Source: JAVBNT01 sp031551355
GTDB lineage: Bacteria > Vulcanimicrobiota > CADAWZ01
Length of the DNA: 64,000 nucleotides
NCBI GenBank assembly: GCA_031551355.1
Contig: JAVBNT010000024.1
Span: 1 to 64,000, forward strand
Reading direction: 5' to 3'
Below are positions 24,972 to 35,129 of the stretch, one piece after another. The translations under genes were made by a program, and so were the position numbers. The notes beneath the pieces are model-generated. The model was given only the letters and a program-made list of their open reading frames with translations. It searched no databases and was not told the origin of the DNA. The number at the start of each line of letters is the position of its first letter. Position 1 is the stretch's first letter.

Positions 24972-25985
24972 ATGAAAAACATGAAAAAGACTATTATTGC
25001 CATTATTGCCTGTTTATGCGCAGGAATATTATTTTACAATGGAACAGCATTTGCCCAGGAAATAACGACAAACCCGCAGCGGGATTCCGTAACTGAGGCC
25101 TCGCTTGAATATTTCCAGATTGAGGCAAATCTTTTCCGCTACAGTAATCCTGAAAACATCAAAATTATCATAAACGGGCATAATGCCTCGCCTTTTACCA
25201 CACTTATAGCCAAGAAACTTATGATTCCGGCAAGTGAATTTCTAAAATACGGCAAGAATGATGTTGAACTTTCCTTTACTGAAGGTTCTGACGGAAAAAC
25301 GGTCCTGCATTCATGGTCATTCACTTTAAAAGAACCGTCTCCCGGCCGGGAACTCACACACAACGCCCCGGAAAAACTCGAGGAAGGCGATGTTCTTGAA
25401 GTAACCCTCAAGGCCTCTCCTTATGGCAAGGCAAAGTTTTCAATAAATCCAATCATAACCGATATAAATATGACGGAAACCTCTCCGGGCGTTTATAACG
25501 GAAAGTATGAAATCAGGCACGGTGATAATATAAAAAACGGTATCTTAACTTCGGATATAGTTTATCCTAACGGAGAAGCAGGCCACTTTGTTTCTTCAAA
25601 AAAACTGAACATTTCCGCTTATTTTTTCAAAGTCAAGATTATTTCACCACAGCAGGATGAAGAAGTTGATCTTTATTTTGATATTGAAGGACGGACAAGG
25701 CCCAACTCCGCAGTTTATATTGTTCCACAGACCGGCATAGGAGGCTGGGGCAATCTGTTCACATCCCCGACCAAAAGCAGTCTCGGTTCGGTTCCGGGAG
25801 CAATTGAGTTGGCGGCCGATTCCAAGGGATATTTCAAAATTCACTACGGCTTTCCAATCAAAGTTCCGCTAATGTCTATGAAATATAAGTTTTTTATAAC
25901 AGCAACAGACAGTGAAGGCAATAAATCAATGACGACAATTTTAAGTGTCCAGGTCAGAAAAAAATTAAACAAGGACGAAAAATAG
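24972..25985 (+). CDS. exported beta-rich protein of unknown function
   Basis: A Sec signal peptide is clear: MKNMKKT, a hydrophobic core IIAIIACLCAGILFY, and an AFA-QE cleavage site. The mature part of about 310 residues looks like consecutive Ig-like beta domains (for example YFFKVKIISPQQDEEVDLYF and YKFFITATDSEGN near the end). I chose ATG 24972 because the signal peptide begins there; an in-frame ATG at 24933 is possible, and neither has a good ribosome site. It precedes the large glycosyltransferase by six bases, suggesting a surface role. Confidence 0.65.
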   Translation: MKNMKKTIIAIIACLCAGILFYNGTAFAQEITTNPQRDSVTEASLEYFQIEANLFRYSNPENIKIIINGHNASPFTTLIAKKLMIPASEFLKYGKNDVELSFTEGSDGKTVLHSWSFTLKEPSPGRELTHNAPEKLEEGDVLEVTLKASPYGKAKFSINPIITDINMTETSPGVYNGKYEIRHGDNIKNGILTSDIVYPNGEAGHFVSSKKLNISAYFFKVKIISPQQDEEVDLYFDIEGRTRPNSAVYIVPQTGIGGWGNLFTSPTKSSLGSVPGAIELAADSKGYFKIHYGFPIKVPLMSMKYKFFITATDSEGNKSMTTILSVQVRKKLNKDEK

Positions 25986-25991
25986 CCGCTT

Positions 25992-28900
25992 ATGATAACT
26001 GTTTCATTTGAAAAATGCTACGTCTGTGATAAAAGGACACAGTTTTTAGCTCCGGAAAACCTCTCTCTGCTGGAGCTTTCGTTCTGTGAATATTGCCAAA
26101 CCCCGATAAGAATAAATGATGTAATAGCTTCCATAGTGGAATATTTCGCCTGTGACGGACAAAAAGAAACGCTTGTTTCCGAACTGTCAGGAAAAAAAAT
26201 ACTAAATGCCTCTGTAAACGGCCCGGTACACGATATGCTAAGCAGACTCGAAGGGTATATCTGCTGCGAATATTCACAGGAATTCACCAATGGAAGCAGC
26301 CTTACCGGCAAAGGAATTCCTCAAGGCGCCATATGCGTAGATCTGTGCAATATACCTTTTCCCGATAATCATTTCGATTTAATAATTACCGAGGCCGTTT
26401 TCGAACACCTTGCCGATGCTCAAAGGGCTTTTGGCGAGATAGCCCGTGTCCTGAAGCCTGACGGCTGCCATTTTTTCTCAATCCCGCTCAGCGAATGTCT
26501 TGAGCGGACAAGAAACAGAAAATCTCTGCCGCCGGCTTATCATCCTTCACTGCTTACGGAAAAACCGTCAATTGTTTATTATGAATTCGGCAGGGATATT
26601 ATAAATTTCTCAAAAACCGGTTCAACATACACGTTACCGGTAAAACGGCATATTTTTTATGATGATGATGAGACAACCGATTTAGATATTGTCTACCATC
26701 TTCTACCACCGCCCGATAAACTTGAGCATCTCCTGGAAATACTAAAATACAACCCGGCTGTTTTCGTCCAGATAAAATCTCCTGAACCTGAAGGCCGCAC
26801 AACCGACCTGAAAATTGGCAGCGAAAAAATCACCGTAAACGGGATATTAAGGTATGATTATACAATCAACCCGCATGCCGAATGCAGCAGAGACTATAAA
26901 ATCCTTAAGCACATAAAAAAAGGCAGCAAAATCCTTGAATTCGGATGCTTCACAGGTGTTCTTACAAAGTATCTCACCGAAGAAATGAATTGCAGCGTCT
27001 ATATTGTGGAACGCGACAAACAGGCTTTCTGTAAGGCATTAAAATATGCGAAAGACGGTGTTTGCGGGGATATAATGGATTATGAATGGCTTTCCAAATT
27101 CAAAAACATAAAATTTGACTACCTTCTATTTTCGGATGTGCTGGAACATCTTTACGAACCCTGTACGGTACTAAAAAAAGCAGGTGAATTACTGGCAGAC
27201 GACGGTTCGGCAATATGTTCCATACCGAACATCGCCCATAATATCATCCTGCTTAATCTGTTTAATAACGATTTTAAATATAGGGAACTAGGACTTCTGG
27301 ACAATACCCATATACGCTTTTTCGCCCACGACAATCTGGAACGTTTCTGCAGAGACGCAGGTTTTTCGATTGTTTCCGAAGATGGGGTTCTTGTTGAATT
27401 TCAGCATTCCTTTGAATACGATCCCGCAATGGAAATAAATACTGAGCTGGCGGGACTACTGGAATCAAGAAAATACGGGAATGTTTATCAATTTGTTCTC
27501 AAACTGAAAAAATCGGCATATGTCCTTGAAAAAAATATTGAATGTCAATATTTAATAGAAGTTAAAAAGCAACATTTTGGGGATATATATCTCGACAGCG
27601 GCTCAGGTTTCAGCGAAAATGAAAAAATAAACTGCTCAATACCGGCAGACAGTTTCAAAAACGGATACTGTAATTTTTTCTATAAACTGGATCTCGCTGA
27701 AAATATCAAAAACATAAGGTTCGATCCGGTAGAATTCAAATATTGTGTTGCTTATGATTTCTCATTAAAGTCGGATATAGGTGAAATTCCTTACGGCCTG
27801 TACAATGGCGTAGCATCCGAAAACATGATCATTTTTGATTCTTTCGATCCGCAGGTAACAATTTCACTTAAAAACACCAAAAGACCCGCCTGGATTGAAA
27901 TTTCAGGCAGATTCCGTGTGGATGAAAAGCCAATTTTGTCACCGGAATTTTATAAAAGTTTATCTACTGTTGACAAACCGGAAGTCAAAATTGAAAATCA
28001 GGACTGTATAATCCGCAACAACCCGCCGGAGAAGAAAAAATCTTTTCTTAATATTATAAAAACCGGAATTACGAGACTCGGGAGCCTTCGTCCCGACAGA
28101 ATCAATTGTGTAAAATTTGTAAAAGACACAGTTTATTGCATTGAAACGCTTGAATTCCGCAATAACCGTATAGCTATAAGCGGGTGGATTTTTTCAGAGA
28201 AAAAGAATATTGAAAATCTCATTATACGGATTTCTTTCAACCAGGAAGATTCGGAATATGAAATTATTCCCGGACTCCGTATAGAAAGGCAGGACTGCTA
28301 TGACCTTTTCTGCACAAAAAATTCACTGTATTCAGGTTTTGCCGAAGTATTTGAAACGTCACACACAACACCCGCAGATATATCTATTACCTATAGCAAA
28401 AACGGATTTAGCGAAAATATATTCATAGGCAAAGTTCTGCCGGTGTCAATAAAGAACAAAGCCGGCAAAAACGGAGACACGGAACTATCATCCGGGCAGG
28501 ATACCGAGATAAGGGATTTTATCTGCAGCAACGCTTTTCCCACTAATGAAAAACATAGCTCTCTGACAGTTAATAAGTATCTGCAAATGCTGGAAAGCAT
28601 GGAAAAATGCAACTATATCACGACCGTAATACTTACAGATCCTGACGGCCCCAATGCAAATGAAACAGCAGAAGCAATAAAAGATAAGTTACATAAAAAC
28701 GGCGGCGGTGGTATTACCGTAAGTTATGAAAAACCAAAAAATAAATATATCTTTGAATATTATTTTAAAGATACGGAAATACATTTTGAATTCAGCAGTA
28801 TCAGAACTTTGTTGATGATTTTCTCAAAAACAAGAGTAAATGAAATAATAGTGGATGATATCACGTTATATCGCGATATACCTTCTCTGCTCAGATATTT

Positions 28901-30740
28901 GTCAAGGATAAGGGAAACAAGCGGAATACAGGTTAAGTTTTTTCAAAATAACTTCCTTCCCATATGTCCATCCTATAAACTTATTAATTCCCGGTTGGAA
29001 TATTGCGGACTGCCGGAATATGAGGTGTGTGAAAAATGTACCGCAAAAAACAGAAATTATGGGCCGGTAAACATTTCCGAATGGCGCAAAACATGGCATA
29101 ATTTTTTGCTTCACTGTGACGAAATTGCCGTTTCCTCACAAGCGGCAGCCAATCTATTGAATAAATATTATCCGGGTCTTGGAAATATACGTTTGATTGA
29201 TTTTGAAAAATATTATCTCCCTAAAATTGAGAAAAAAATCAAAACAAATAAAACGATGAACATTGGAATTTTAATGGATTCCCAGGATAGATCCGCGCCA
29301 AAAACAGTCCGGCAAATGCTTGATTTTGCGGATGATAAAAATGCAGATTGCGGCATTATTATCTTTGGGGAACATTCCGAAAAAATTACTCATCCGCGCT
29401 TGAGATATGCCGGAAAATATACTGTAGAAATGCTGCCTAAGCTTATTTACAAATTTGATATAGATCTGTTTTTTATACCATCAATTTCTCCGCAGCCATC
29501 CAACAAAAAACTTGAACAAATAATGGCAATGAATTTTCCGTTGGCTGCATTTAATGTCGGAGCCGCTAAAGAATGCACTGACGGTTATGACAAAGCCCTG
29601 ATTATCAACGCAGCAGACGGCAAAGCGGCAATGCAGGAAATTATCACCCGTTTTGCGGATACGGTTACATCCATGACGGTAAAAACCGCTCCCAAAATAC
29701 TATTCATAACCGATCATACTGCGGCAACAACCCGTTACCGGGTCGAGCATTTTATGGAACAGCTTTCATTTCTGGGAACGGAATCCGACTGCGTATGCCT
29801 ATTAGATTTGAGCAATGAGGATAATATTGACTTAGCTCCCTATGGAGTGGTTGTCGTATACAGGTCATGTTATACAGAGTTACTGGGAAAAACTATAGAA
29901 AATGCAAAAGAATTAAAATTGCCGGTATTTTTTGGCATCGATGATTTTATTTTCGATTTTAACGGCATAAAAAATGCCCTTTCGGTAAAAAACGGTTATA
30001 AGGAAGGGATAAAACCGCATTTGGATTCACTTCATAAGACGATGGGGCTATGTGACGCATATATTGTATCGACAAATGTTATCAAAAAAGAAATAAACAG
30101 TTTTTTTCCGGGAAAAGAAGTTTTTGTCAGCAGAAACGTCGCCAGTTCGGAAATGATGTCTTTCTCACTGCGGGCAAAAAACTCGGTTAAAAGGAATCCG
30201 GAAAAAGTTACCATCGGATACTACTGCGGTGCAATCACCCACCTTTGGGATCTTATGCTGATTGAAGATATTCTCATTCAGCTCATGGATGAATACCCGG
30301 CGCTTAATATTTCTCTTGCCGGACCGTTTGAAATCATAGAAAAATTTAAACGTTTTGGAGAGAGGGTTAATTATTACAGCTTTGTTGACTGGCGCAAACT
30401 TCCGGCAAGAATCGCTTCTTTCGACATTGTTGTGATGCCGGTTACGCAAACACCTTTCCACGAATCTATTTCAGAAAACAAATGGATGGAGTCGTCACTG
30501 GTGGGAGTGCCGGTCATTGCCCAGGCCACCGATGAACTTTCTTCCATCATCAAACACGGAGAAACCGGCTTTCTATGCAAAACCGACAGTCAGTGGTACA
30601 GGACACTGTCAATGCTTATAAAAGACCGTGAGCTGAGAACCGATATTGGTGAGAAGGCCCATGCTTATGTAATGAAAAATTATCTGACGTTAAATACGGG
30701 AAAGGAAGCGCTCTGTTTTCTAACGGATGCCCAAAAATAA
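25992..30740 (+). CDS. 1582-residue zinc-ribbon, methyltransferase and glycosyltransferase fusion
   Basis: A very large cytoplasmic enzyme. It opens with two CxxC pairs (CYVCDK, CEYCQT; residues 9-37). A partial methyltransferase domain follows (FPDNHFDLIITEAVFEHL near 120-140) without a clear glycine-rich motif I. A complete SAM methyltransferase comes next (KILEFGCFTGVLTKYL near 312; SDVLEHLYEP near 381). A region of unclear fold (about 500-870) leads to two GT4-like glycosyltransferase units. The first has NNFLPICPSYKLINSRLEYCG near 986 and the second runs from about 1233 (TDHTAATTRYRVEHF) to ENKWMESSLVGVPVIA near 1490. It probably builds or modifies a surface polysaccharide. A separate methyltransferase gene follows after three bases. 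Confidence 0.75.
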   Translation: MITVSFEKCYVCDKRTQFLAPENLSLLELSFCEYCQTPIRINDVIASIVEYFACDGQKETLVSELSGKKILNASVNGPVHDMLSRLEGYICCEYSQEFTNGSSLTGKGIPQGAICVDLCNIPFPDNHFDLIITEAVFEHLADAQRAFGEIARVLKPDGCHFFSIPLSECLERTRNRKSLPPAYHPSLLTEKPSIVYYEFGRDIINFSKTGSTYTLPVKRHIFYDDDETTDLDIVYHLLPPPDKLEHLLEILKYNPAVFVQIKSPEPEGRTTDLKIGSEKITVNGILRYDYTINPHAECSRDYKILKHIKKGSKILEFGCFTGVLTKYLTEEMNCSVYIVERDKQAFCKALKYAKDGVCGDIMDYEWLSKFKNIKFDYLLFSDVLEHLYEPCTVLKKAGELLADDGSAICSIPNIAHNIILLNLFNNDFKYRELGLLDNTHIRFFAHDNLERFCRDAGFSIVSEDGVLVEFQHSFEYDPAMEINTELAGLLESRKYGNVYQFVLKLKKSAYVLEKNIECQYLIEVKKQHFGDIYLDSGSGFSENEKINCSIPADSFKNGYCNFFYKLDLAENIKNIRFDPVEFKYCVAYDFSLKSDIGEIPYGLYNGVASENMIIFDSFDPQVTISLKNTKRPAWIEISGRFRVDEKPILSPEFYKSLSTVDKPEVKIENQDCIIRNNPPEKKKSFLNIIKTGITRLGSLRPDRINCVKFVKDTVYCIETLEFRNNRIAISGWIFSEKKNIENLIIRISFNQEDSEYEIIPGLRIERQDCYDLFCTKNSLYSGFAEVFETSHTTPADISITYSKNGFSENIFIGKVLPVSIKNKAGKNGDTELSSGQDTEIRDFICSNAFPTNEKHSSLTVNKYLQMLESMEKCNYITTVILTDPDGPNANETAEAIKDKLHKNGGGGITVSYEKPKNKYIFEYYFKDTEIHFEFSSIRTLLMIFSKTRVNEIIVDDITLYRDIPSLLRYLSRIRETSGIQVKFFQNNFLPICPSYKLINSRLEYCGLPEYEVCEKCTAKNRNYGPVNISEWRKTWHNFLLHCDEIAVSSQAAANLLNKYYPGLGNIRLIDFEKYYLPKIEKKIKTNKTMNIGILMDSQDRSAPKTVRQMLDFADDKNADCGIIIFGEHSEKITHPRLRYAGKYTVEMLPKLIYKFDIDLFFIPSISPQPSNKKLEQIMAMNFPLAAFNVGAAKECTDGYDKALIINAADGKAAMQEIITRFADTVTSMTVKTAPKILFITDHTAATTRYRVEHFMEQLSFLGTESDCVCLLDLSNEDNIDLAPYGVVVVYRSCYTELLGKTIENAKELKLPVFFGIDDFIFDFNGIKNALSVKNGYKEGIKPHLDSLHKTMGLCDAYIVSTNVIKKEINSFFPGKEVFVSRNVASSEMMSFSLRAKNSVKRNPEKVTIGYYCGAITHLWDLMLIEDILIQLMDEYPALNISLAGPFEIIEKFKRFGERVNYYSFVDWRKLPARIASFDIVVMPVTQTPFHESISENKWMESSLVGVPVIAQATDELSSIIKHGETGFLCKTDSQWYRTLSMLIKDRELRTDIGEKAHAYVMKNYLTLNTGKEALCFLTDAQK

Positions 30741-30743
30741 TTA

Positions 30744-31328
30744 ATGCACCAGACTTCCTATAAAAATGCAGCTTATTTTGTATCGAAATATTTGCAGCAA
30801 TACAAGGATAAAAATCTGAAGATACTTGATGTCGGAAGTCAGGATGTCAACGGAACATACAAGCCGCTTTTTTCAAACGAAAACTGGAGCTATTGCGGCT
30901 GCGACATGTGCGAAGGGAAAAATGTGAATATCGTCCTGAAAAACGTCTATCGGTGGAATGAAATTCCTGCAGAAAGCTATGACGTGGTTATTTCCGGCCA
31001 GGCTTTTGAACATATAGAATATATATGGAAAACAGTTCTGGAAGTAAGAAGGGTTCTTAAAGAAGGCGGAATCTTTTGCATGATCGCCCCTGCCGCCTGC
31101 CATGAGCACAGGTATCCGCTTGATTGCTGGCGCATATTTTCCGACGGTGCGGCGGCAATTGCCAAATATGCAATGCTTGAGGTGCTGGAAGTTTATACAA
31201 AGTGGGACGAAGCAAGCCCTGATGGAAATATCATTGATACGGTACTCGTTTGCAAAAAAAATAAACTGACCCTGAGACAGGAAGCCGGCATGGCAGTAAG
31301 AATGTTTGCCGAGCGCTTTGTGCAGTAA
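30744..31328 (+). CDS. class I SAM-dependent methyltransferase
   Basis: A 194-residue enzyme with motif I LKILDVGSQDVNG (about 27-39), then YDVVISGQAFEHIEYIW and VRRVLKEGGIFCMIAP, typical of Methyltransf_11-type proteins. It has no membrane segments. It starts three bases after the large glycosyltransferase fusion, so it should modify the same glycan or glycolipid. The substrate is unknown. Confidence 0.82.
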   Translation: MHQTSYKNAAYFVSKYLQQYKDKNLKILDVGSQDVNGTYKPLFSNENWSYCGCDMCEGKNVNIVLKNVYRWNEIPAESYDVVISGQAFEHIEYIWKTVLEVRRVLKEGGIFCMIAPAACHEHRYPLDCWRIFSDGAAAIAKYAMLEVLEVYTKWDEASPDGNIIDTVLVCKKNKLTLRQEAGMAVRMFAERFVQ

Positions 31329-31346
31329 GCAGCAAGGAATAAAAAA

Positions 31347-31733
31347 TTGTTCATAACCTTTTTTAACGCTCTAAAAACGGCCTTCAAAAATGAGGCTTTC
31401 AAAAAACTATTCATCTTTGCCGTTATTTTTGTTTTCATCGGCACTTTTTTCTATGCGGAATTGGAAAAATGGACCCTGCTCGATTCGCTTTACTTTTGTG
31501 TAATTACGCTCGCAACTATCGGTTACGGTGATATACATCCGGTAACCGCCGGGGGAAAAATATTCACCATTTTCTTTGTTCTCATCGGAATCGGACTCTT
31601 ATCCGGAGTCATTGGCGGACTTTATGCAGGCCTGCGGCAGGATCTTCAACAAAAAATGCAGCAAATAGAATGCAGTGCAGAGACAAGACCGCGTTTGTTC
31701 AGGCATCGGAGAAGGATTAAAATCACAAAATAG
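31347..31733 (+). CDS. two-helix potassium channel subunit
   Basis: A 128-residue protein with two transmembrane helices flanking a pore loop with the selectivity filter TIGYGD (in VITLATIGYGDIHPVTAGG). It lacks an RCK/TrkA-N domain and has a short basic tail (RPRLFRHRRRIKITK), so it is a minimal KcsA-like tetrameric channel. The start is TTG with AAGGA eight bases before it. An intrinsic terminator follows at 31738-31788. Confidence 0.85.
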   Translation: MFITFFNALKTAFKNEAFKKLFIFAVIFVFIGTFFYAELEKWTLLDSLYFCVITLATIGYGDIHPVTAGGKIFTIFFVLIGIGLLSGVIGGLYAGLRQDLQQKMQQIECSAETRPRLFRHRRRIKITK

Positions 31734-31737
31734 CTTT

Positions 31738-31788
31738 CGGCATACAATTGCGCGCACAGGCTAAGGCAAATTAAATGCCGATTTTTTT
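31738..31788 (+). terminator. probable intrinsic terminator after the K+ channel gene
   Basis: CGGCAT at 31738-31743 pairs with ATGCCG at 31775-31780, and a run of seven T follows at 31782-31788. The 31-base loop can form further pairs (AATTGC with GCAAATT). The position, five bases after the stop codon, fits a transcription terminator. Confidence 0.55.
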
Positions 31789-31955
31789 ACTGCTATTAAA
31801 GAATTCTTTGCTTATAGCACCTTCAAAAATCTAATGATTCAATTCTTCCCGCAGACTGCTTTTTTTTGCCTGATTTCTTGCGAAGACGCTCCTTAACCAA
31901 CCTTAAATCTCAGCAAATTCAAGAGGCAAAATGCGAACTAACTCTTCAGCACTTA

Positions 31956-34900
31956 TCATACCGGCAAAGTTGTCTCTTCAACATCAAAACCACCTTCAAG
32001 CAAAAACAGCCGCAGCAGTTTGTCCATTTGTATGTTTACCTTCGGAGGCGATATGGCCGTTCCTTGCCGTGCCTCAAAGTATAAGCGGGCTTTTTCCTTG
32101 TCAACAGTGTCCATTAACTTATCAAAACGGCCGTATTCGTTGATGTTTGCCTCGGACAGTTTGAGATTCATCATATCCCTTAAAAGCGTTTCATTTATGC
32201 CGAAAAGACAAGCCATCCGGTGAACCTGGCCGGCTTTGGCCCTGGTCTGATATTCGGTAATATAGTCACGCAGCGTCTTCCCCTCTTCTACAGTCACATC
32301 GCCCCTCTGAATATCGTGGAGAAAAATATTCGCATACTTCTGTTCATCCTGGGTCAGAGCGGCAAATGTCCTGTGCAGATCGTCCAGGGCCTGTCCGATA
32401 AGTTCCTTCGAGGTTTCCGGGATATTGACCAGTTTCAGATACTTCTCAAAACGGGAGTTCATGTAATCGGCATCTATTTTGCCGGTGTCGATCTCGGTCA
32501 GATAGCCGGCAATCTCAAAAGGAACGGCATCACTTCCGCCATCGCCCTTGTCCCCGGAAAAAAGCTCTTTATAACGAAGCGCCAGGTTCAGATAGGTGTT
32601 TTCATCAAACGTCATTGCAACGGCGGTTTTCTTATGCCCGGTCCCAAGCGGAAATTCATATACCGGCTTTTTCCATTGAAAGCCCTGTATCTTGGCGGCT
32701 TCCAGATATTCATTCAGCGACTTAAAAAGAACGGCAAATTTACCGCGGGATGATTTATCGTCAGGGTTCTTCTCAAAGTTGGGAATTCCGGCATCCTTAA
32801 AAACTTTGCTGATGTCAGTGAATATCCCGTTAAGCGTGTTAAGGTTTTCTTCAAGCTTTTGCACAAACAGGCCGACAGGTTTGTCGCCGGAGTAAAGCTT
32901 GACGGCTTCGCCGATGTTCCTTTCCATCGTGTGCGGGCGGCGGTAATAACGAATCGTGCCGAAAGGCTTCTCCGGGCCGAACAGGCGGTTCGTGCGGGAA
33001 AAAGCCTGAATAATGTTTTCGTATTTGAGCGTCTTGTCCAGATATAACGAGTTAACCCATTTGGAATCAAAACCCGTAAGCATCTGATCGACGACGATCA
33101 GCAGGTCAATCTGCTTCTCCGGCTCGCGCTCAATCATCTTATAGGACTCCTTGTGCGCCAGACGCTCGGCAATGTCTTTCTTAAACCTTGCATGGGCCGG
33201 CACAGTGAAATTCTGTCCGTAGCGGGCGTTGTAGTCGGTGATGATTTCTGAAAGAGCACCCTCTTTATATATTCCCCCGCCCATATTGTCGATGTTCGGA
33301 TCAAACAAAGCCGTGATTTTCAGCTCCGGCCTCTTTCTTTTGATAAGGCGGTAATAAGTAATAGCCTCCGGGATACTGCCGGTTGCAAGCAGAGCATGAA
33401 ATTTTCCCGCATGACTTAATGTCAGCCAGTTATCCAGAATGTCCTTAACCACCATTTCCCGGTGTCCGTCACACTCATACTGGGCGGGGGGAAGATAATC
33501 CTCAATACCTTTGCTGTAATTACCGTTCGCATCATAACTGCCCGCCATTTTTATTTTGGAACTGTCCATGAACTTGTAGTAGACTGCATTTTTCGCCGGA
33601 TATGCGATTGCCTCCGCTTCGTCTGCCGCTTTGGCCATATACAGGGCTACAGCTTTGCGTACATCCTTGTCTTTATAAGTCAGCACCTTGTAAGGGTCAA
33701 AACCGAGCACATTTTTGTCCCTGATTCCATCGGCAATGCTGTAGCGGTGCAACTCATCGCCGAACACCGTTGTTGTTGTGTTCATTTTCTTGCGGTTTTC
33801 CTCGTGAATGGGGGTTCCGGTAAAACCAAAAAAGATTGCCGCGGAAAAAGTTTGCTTAATGGTTATCAGCATATCGCCAAAGGTGGAGCGGTGCGCCTCG
33901 TCAACGATAAAAACAATGCGCTTATCGGCCATTTTCCTGATGTCATCGGCATTCATTCCGCCTTCTTCCTTGACATTGCTCATCTTCTGAATGGAAGTAA
34001 CAATCAGCGTATTGGCGGGATCGCCGCTTTTCAATTTGTCAATCAGAACGTCAGTATTCCCGGTAGCCTGAACGTCATCACTATTTTCGGCAAAACCGCG
34101 GTATTCTTTTAATGACTGCGTACCAAGCTCGATTCTGTCCATTAGGAATATGACCTTATCGGCATCCTTCGAATTGGCAATAAGCTGCGCCGACTTGAAA
34201 CTGGTCATCGTTTTGCCGGATCCTGTCGTGTGCCAGATATAACCGCCGAGCAAGTTGTCACCCTGCCACCTTGTATTGGCAACGCGGTCGGAAATTGCAC
34301 TGGCGGCATAGTATTGATAGCTGCGCATGACTTTAAGGACACCGTCCGTACTGTCCGGAACGGTGTAAAACCCGATAAGCTGATGAGCCATCGGAATAGA
34401 AAGCAATGAGGCGGCAATGGCCTTCCAGTCATTGATCGGCTCATTGTCAAAGTCAGCCCAATGAAAATAAAAATCCGGGTTAAACTTTCCGTCAATCCCC
34501 GGATTGGCAAAGTAAAGCGTTTCATCCGGTTCCATTGCCGCAAAGACCTGAATAAGCGAGAATATCCCGGTGAAAAGCCCTTCTTTGGCATACTTTTCAA
34601 TCTGGTTTGCCGCCTGGCTGACGGAAATCCCGCTGCGTTTTAGCTCAATATGAATAACCGGCATACCGTTAATCAACAGCATCAAATCCCCCCGGCGATC
34701 GCTTAAAAGCTTCGATTTACTTGCAAAGCGAGGTTGCCGGACAATCTGATATCTGCTCTGCCCTGCCGCAATCTCCAAACGGTCATAAATTTTCAGGCTC
34801 ACCTCTTTGCCGAAATGAACGATATCACGGGGATTGTCACGGGTAATTGACACCGTCTTGCCGTTAATGAATCCGTTCAGTTTGAGCGGCGTGCGCAAAG

Positions 34901-35114
34901 TGGTAATTTGCTCAATTATCTGCTGCATTTCGCCGGATGTCAGCGGCTGGTTATTAAGGCGGTCAATGTCGCGGTTGTTGTCAAACAAAATGCCCGCCCA
35001 GTTATCGATCAGGTCCTGCTCGGTCGGATTCTGCAAAACCTGATGTTCCCATCCTTTATCAAAAAGAATGCTGATAAGAGCGTTTTCAAACTCGGATTCT
35101 ATGTTGAACGCCAT
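31956..35114 (-). CDS. hsdR: type I restriction endonuclease subunit R
   Basis: HsdR is the ATP-dependent translocase and nuclease of type I restriction systems. The N-terminal nuclease motif shows GDLMLLINGMPVIHIELKRSG (ELK near residue 155). The helicase part has Walker A HTTGSGKTMTS (near 291), VDEAHRST (near 402) and the later motif QAFSRTNRL. At 1052 residues it is full length. AGGAGG precedes the ATG. Gene order is hsdM-hsdS-hsdR on the minus strand. The whole block is visibly richer in GC than its neighbours, which suggests acquisition by transfer. Confidence 0.96.
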   Translation of the reverse strand: MAFNIESEFENALISILFDKGWEHQVLQNPTEQDLIDNWAGILFDNNRDIDRLNNQPLTSGEMQQIIEQITTLRTPLKLNGFINGKTVSITRDNPRDIVHFGKEVSLKIYDRLEIAAGQSRYQIVRQPRFASKSKLLSDRRGDLMLLINGMPVIHIELKRSGISVSQAANQIEKYAKEGLFTGIFSLIQVFAAMEPDETLYFANPGIDGKFNPDFYFHWADFDNEPINDWKAIAASLLSIPMAHQLIGFYTVPDSTDGVLKVMRSYQYYAASAISDRVANTRWQGDNLLGGYIWHTTGSGKTMTSFKSAQLIANSKDADKVIFLMDRIELGTQSLKEYRGFAENSDDVQATGNTDVLIDKLKSGDPANTLIVTSIQKMSNVKEEGGMNADDIRKMADKRIVFIVDEAHRSTFGDMLITIKQTFSAAIFFGFTGTPIHEENRKKMNTTTTVFGDELHRYSIADGIRDKNVLGFDPYKVLTYKDKDVRKAVALYMAKAADEAEAIAYPAKNAVYYKFMDSSKIKMAGSYDANGNYSKGIEDYLPPAQYECDGHREMVVKDILDNWLTLSHAGKFHALLATGSIPEAITYYRLIKRKRPELKITALFDPNIDNMGGGIYKEGALSEIITDYNARYGQNFTVPAHARFKKDIAERLAHKESYKMIEREPEKQIDLLIVVDQMLTGFDSKWVNSLYLDKTLKYENIIQAFSRTNRLFGPEKPFGTIRYYRRPHTMERNIGEAVKLYSGDKPVGLFVQKLEENLNTLNGIFTDISKVFKDAGIPNFEKNPDDKSSRGKFAVLFKSLNEYLEAAKIQGFQWKKPVYEFPLGTGHKKTAVAMTFDENTYLNLALRYKELFSGDKGDGGSDAVPFEIAGYLTEIDTGKIDADYMNSRFEKYLKLVNIPETSKELIGQALDDLHRTFAALTQDEQKYANIFLHDIQRGDVTVEEGKTLRDYITEYQTRAKAGQVHRMACLFGINETLLRDMMNLKLSEANINEYGRFDKLMDTVDKEKARLYFEARQGTAISPPKVNIQMDKLLRLFLLEGGFDVEETTLPV

Positions 35115-35129
35115 ATTTTTGTAATCCTC

